Below, one piece after another: positions 4,289 to 6,235 of a DNA stretch of 6,235 bases. The notes below the pieces were generated by a model. The model saw only the letters and a list, made by a program, of their open reading frames with translations. It did no database searches and was not told the origin of the DNA. Within the stretch, counting starts at the first letter, position 1. Each line of letters begins with the position of its first letter. Position numbers and translations under genes: made by a program. Source of the stretch: Deltaproteobacteria bacterium (GTDB taxonomy: Bacteria > Desulfobacterota > Desulfarculia > Adiutricales > Adiutricaceae); assembly GCA_031277995.1 (NCBI GenBank), contig JAITLH010000120.1, positions 1 to 6,235 on the forward strand, given 5' to 3'.

Positions 4289-6046
4289 TTAATTGGCCAA
4301 AAGGCTAGACCGTTGACGCCAACGAACCACCTCGCCAACCCAAAGAACCGGTGACGTGCAAACAATAATAACAGCCCATTCCTTAAAGGTCAACGGTACG
4401 GTTCGAAAAACTTCCCCGCCAAACTGGGTCATCAGGATCTGTCCGATGGCTATGACAATGACAATTAAAAGAAACATCTTGCTTTCCCCCAGACCGCCCA
4501 GGGCCGAGGTGTATCTGCCCAACATCCTGGCGTTAAACAAGTTCCAGAACTGGAGGAAAACGAAGGTCGAAAAGAAAATCGACAGGTTATGGAGACCCTG
4601 AGCGGTTTCCGTGTTCATCGGGAAAACGTTTTTCATGAAAATAGCCAAAATAAGAAACATCACCAGGAAAACGCCGCCAACGGTAAAAATGAACTTGGCC
4701 ATGGTCGGGGTCACGATAAAAGCTTCCGGGTTTCTGGGCGACTTTTTCATTAGTCCCCAGTCGGGCGGTTCACTGGCCAGGGCCAGGGCCGCGAAGGTGT
4801 CCATGATTAAGTTAACCCAAAGCATCTGGGTTACGGTCAAAGGCAGCTGAATGCCCAAAAACGGTCCCAGTAAGGCCACGCCCAGGGCCAAAACGTTTAT
4901 GGTTAACTGGAACAGGATAAATTTTTGAATGTTGGCGTAGATCGAACGGCCCCACATGACGGCCTTAACGATACTGGCGAATGAATCGTCCAAAAGGATA
5001 ATGTCCGCCGCTTCTTTGGCCACGGAAGTTCCGGTTATGCCCATGGCTAAGCCAACGTCGGCATGGTTTAAGGCCGGGGCGTCGTTGGATCCGTCTCCGG
5101 TCACGGCCACCACTTCCCCGGATTTTTGCAATAAGGTAACCAACCGCTGTTTGGCCAAAGGCCTGGCCCTGCTCATGATGCTCATCTTCTTGGCCGACTC
5201 CAAAGCGGCGGCGTCATCCAAGGCCATGAATTGATCGCCGGTTACCGAAATGCCGCTCGAGGTATCATCGGGCTTGACGATGCCTATTTGGGTACCGATT
5301 TCGCGAGCCGTGGCTTGGTTGTCGCCGGTAACCATCTTGACCCTGATACCGGCTTCGGAACAGGTTTTTACGGCCGGGGGCACTTCTGGCCTGACGGGGT
5401 CGGCAATCGAGAAAAAGCCCATGAATACCAGTTTATTTTGGCTGATCAGGTTTATTATGTCATCTTGGCTAAACTCGGGAGCTTTGGAATCGACCGTCAT
5501 CATGGCCAAACCCAAAGTCCTCATGCCGCGCTCTTGTTCGGACTTAAGGGCGTTGGAAATCTCTTCCCTGGTCTCGTCCGAGAGATCGATAACTTGGCCA
5601 TCGGGGGAGCGCCTATGGGACGACTTTGACAAGACTATCTCCGGGGCCCCCTTAACGTGCAAAACCAAACGGTCTTTGATGACGCCGTAACCGATGGTCC
5701 CCATATACTTGCGTTCGGTTGAGAAGGTTAACTGCCCCTTGATGTCAAAGGAGTTCCTGATATCCAGGTAACCCATGTCTTTTTCTTCAACCCACATCAA
5801 AAGCGCCGATTCCGTGGGATTGCCAAGGGGCTTGGTTAATTTTCCTAACTCGTCGGGCATCAAGTTGGCCGTCGAATTGGCGGCCAAGGCCTCGGCCAGA
5901 AAATCTTTTTCCAGCCCTTGGGGCATCTGGTCTTTTGACAGAGTTGAATAGACGAATGAAGAAACCTTCATTTGATTCATGGTCAAAGTTACGGTTTTGT
6001 CGGAACATATGACCGTGGCCGCGCCTATGGTCTCACAAGCGTGCAT
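4289..6046 (-). CDS. PMCA-type Ca2+ P-type ATPase, C-terminal part of a frameshifted gene
   Basis: This 585-residue frame covers the P and N domains and helices M5-M10 of a calcium-exporting P-type ATPase. Landmarks are the phosphorylation motif DKTVTLT (16-22), GNPTE (75-79), FSTERK (108-113), KGAPE (132-136), DPVRPEV (216-222), MVTGDN (238-243) and GDGSNDAPAL (317-326). Helix M5 lies at about 376-397 with FQLTINV (Asn384), and M6 carries LWVNLIMDTFA (Asn412, Asp416), the calcium-site signature of this subfamily. M7-M10 follow at about 448-470, 488-510, 525-546 and 558-577. The ATG at 6046 is an internal Met (RRMHACE in relatives), not a true start, because M1-M4 and the actuator domain lie in another frame upstream. 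Within the phosphorylation motif the normally invariant Gly of DKTGT is Val (codon GTA, 5990-5992). As an isolated fragment it cannot pump ions. It may be a pseudogene, or intact if the break is a sequence error. Confidence 0.9.
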   Translation of the reverse strand: MHACETIGAATVICSDKTVTLTMNQMKVSSFVYSTLSKDQMPQGLEKDFLAEALAANSTANLMPDELGKLTKPLGNPTESALLMWVEEKDMGYLDIRNSFDIKGQLTFSTERKYMGTIGYGVIKDRLVLHVKGAPEIVLSKSSHRRSPDGQVIDLSDETREEISNALKSEQERGMRTLGLAMMTVDSKAPEFSQDDIINLISQNKLVFMGFFSIADPVRPEVPPAVKTCSEAGIRVKMVTGDNQATAREIGTQIGIVKPDDTSSGISVTGDQFMALDDAAALESAKKMSIMSRARPLAKQRLVTLLQKSGEVVAVTGDGSNDAPALNHADVGLAMGITGTSVAKEAADIILLDDSFASIVKAVMWGRSIYANIQKFILFQLTINVLALGVALLGPFLGIQLPLTVTQMLWVNLIMDTFAALALASEPPDWGLMKKSPRNPEAFIVTPTMAKFIFTVGGVFLVMFLILAIFMKNVFPMNTETAQGLHNLSIFFSTFVFLQFWNLFNARMLGRYTSALGGLGESKMFLLIVIVIAIGQILMTQFGGEVFRTVPLTFKEWAVIIVCTSPVLWVGEVVRWRQRSSLLAN

Positions 6047-6235
6047 GCGTCTTCTAGATTATTGGCCGCCGTCATTTTGCGCATGGAATAAGCCAAGGAC
6101 AAGGTGACGCTCATGGGCAGGCCCTCCGGCACGGCCACGACGATGATGGTCACGGCCACCATAAAAAACCTGACCAGGGACGTCACCGCCGCCAAGGGCA
6201 GCCAAGTGGAGGGGCCGCCATGTAAAATGCCTAAA
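6025..6235 (-). pseudogene. Upstream part of the same P-type ATPase, out of frame (M4 region, partial)
   Basis: Reading leftward from the window edge (first full codon 6234-6232), 69 codons run to TAG at 6025-6027. The first 60 residues match the M4 segment of PMCA-type calcium ATPases. They include VRFFMVAVTIIVVAVPEGLP, with the hallmark PEGLP at 36-40, then SVTLSLAYSMRKM and AANNL. Relatives continue NNLVRKMHACET. Here the frame instead gives NNLEDACTLVRP and stops, while RRMHACET appears in the next frame. Losing one base near 6053-6054 (G-A where a GTA-like Val codon is expected) explains this exactly. The rest of the gene, encoding M1-M3 and the actuator domain, lies beyond the window. 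Confidence 0.85.

Noticed and set aside
4247..5160. Frequent GGCCAA/TTGGCC words considered as uptake or restriction-related signal sequences
   Set aside because: Most lie in coding DNA and follow from Ala (GCC) and Leu-Ala codon pairs. Spacing is irregular, and two copies form the terminator stem.
4356..5690. Plus-strand open frames opposite the ATPase (for example 5231-5629 and 5250-5690)
   Set aside because: They are antisense shadows. The minus frame holds all the P-type ATPase motifs in order.
4289..6046. Treating the ATG at 6046 as the genuine start of a short ATPase
   Set aside because: It is an internal conserved Met. The preceding M4 segment with PEGLP is present in another frame immediately upstream, and a pump lacking M1-M4 and the actuator domain would not work.

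Overview
This 6.2-kb bacterial window is probably from a Gram-negative or environmental bacterium. I cannot name the lineage from the sequence. Coding sequence of moderate GC (the terD-family genes and the ATPase) alternates with very AT-rich intergenic DNA, and there are signs of gene decay: a frameshifted ATPase, a stop-interrupted mini-ORF and a ~970-base gap with no convincing gene. That fits a genome undergoing reduction or an accessory region. Single-base assembly error remains possible for the ATPase lesions.

Layout. Bases 1-501 are AT-rich and non-coding, with a perfect 15-base direct repeat (60-74 and 81-95). A plus-strand gene at 502-1257 encodes a DUF805-type membrane protein with a long Pro/Gln/Tyr/Gly-rich tail, which contains four tandem 36-base repeats in an A-B-A-B pattern. 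Bases 1258-2226 hold no convincing gene. They contain a possible decayed gene remnant, a small ORF with a good ribosome binding site but an in-frame amber stop, and a hairpin-rich leader. A second plus-strand DUF805 paralogue with a different proline-rich tail follows at 2227-2949. It converges on a minus-strand pair of TerD-family genes (2968-3546 and 3599-4174), and a perfect GC hairpin in its last codons can serve as a terminator for both directions. Upstream of the TerD pair on the same strand, beyond a 14-bp terminator hairpin, is the 3' two-thirds of a PMCA-type calcium P-type ATPase (4289 to beyond the window end).

The ATPase reading frame is broken near 6053, between transmembrane helix M4 and the phosphorylation site. 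Its invariant DKTGT motif also reads DKTVT. The two lesions lie about 60 bases apart, so the gene is either a pseudogene or locally mis-sequenced.

Functional reading (inference): TerD-family proteins bind calcium and belong to the tellurite and general stress (Ter) systems, and PMCA-type pumps export calcium. The minus-strand cluster therefore looks like a calcium and stress module. The two adjacent DUF805 proteins with disordered tails are uncharacterised membrane partners at best, and nothing in the sequence proves a link. The most notable observations are the double lesion in the ATPase and the paired DUF805 proteins with compositionally distinct, repeat-bearing tails beside a TerD pair.
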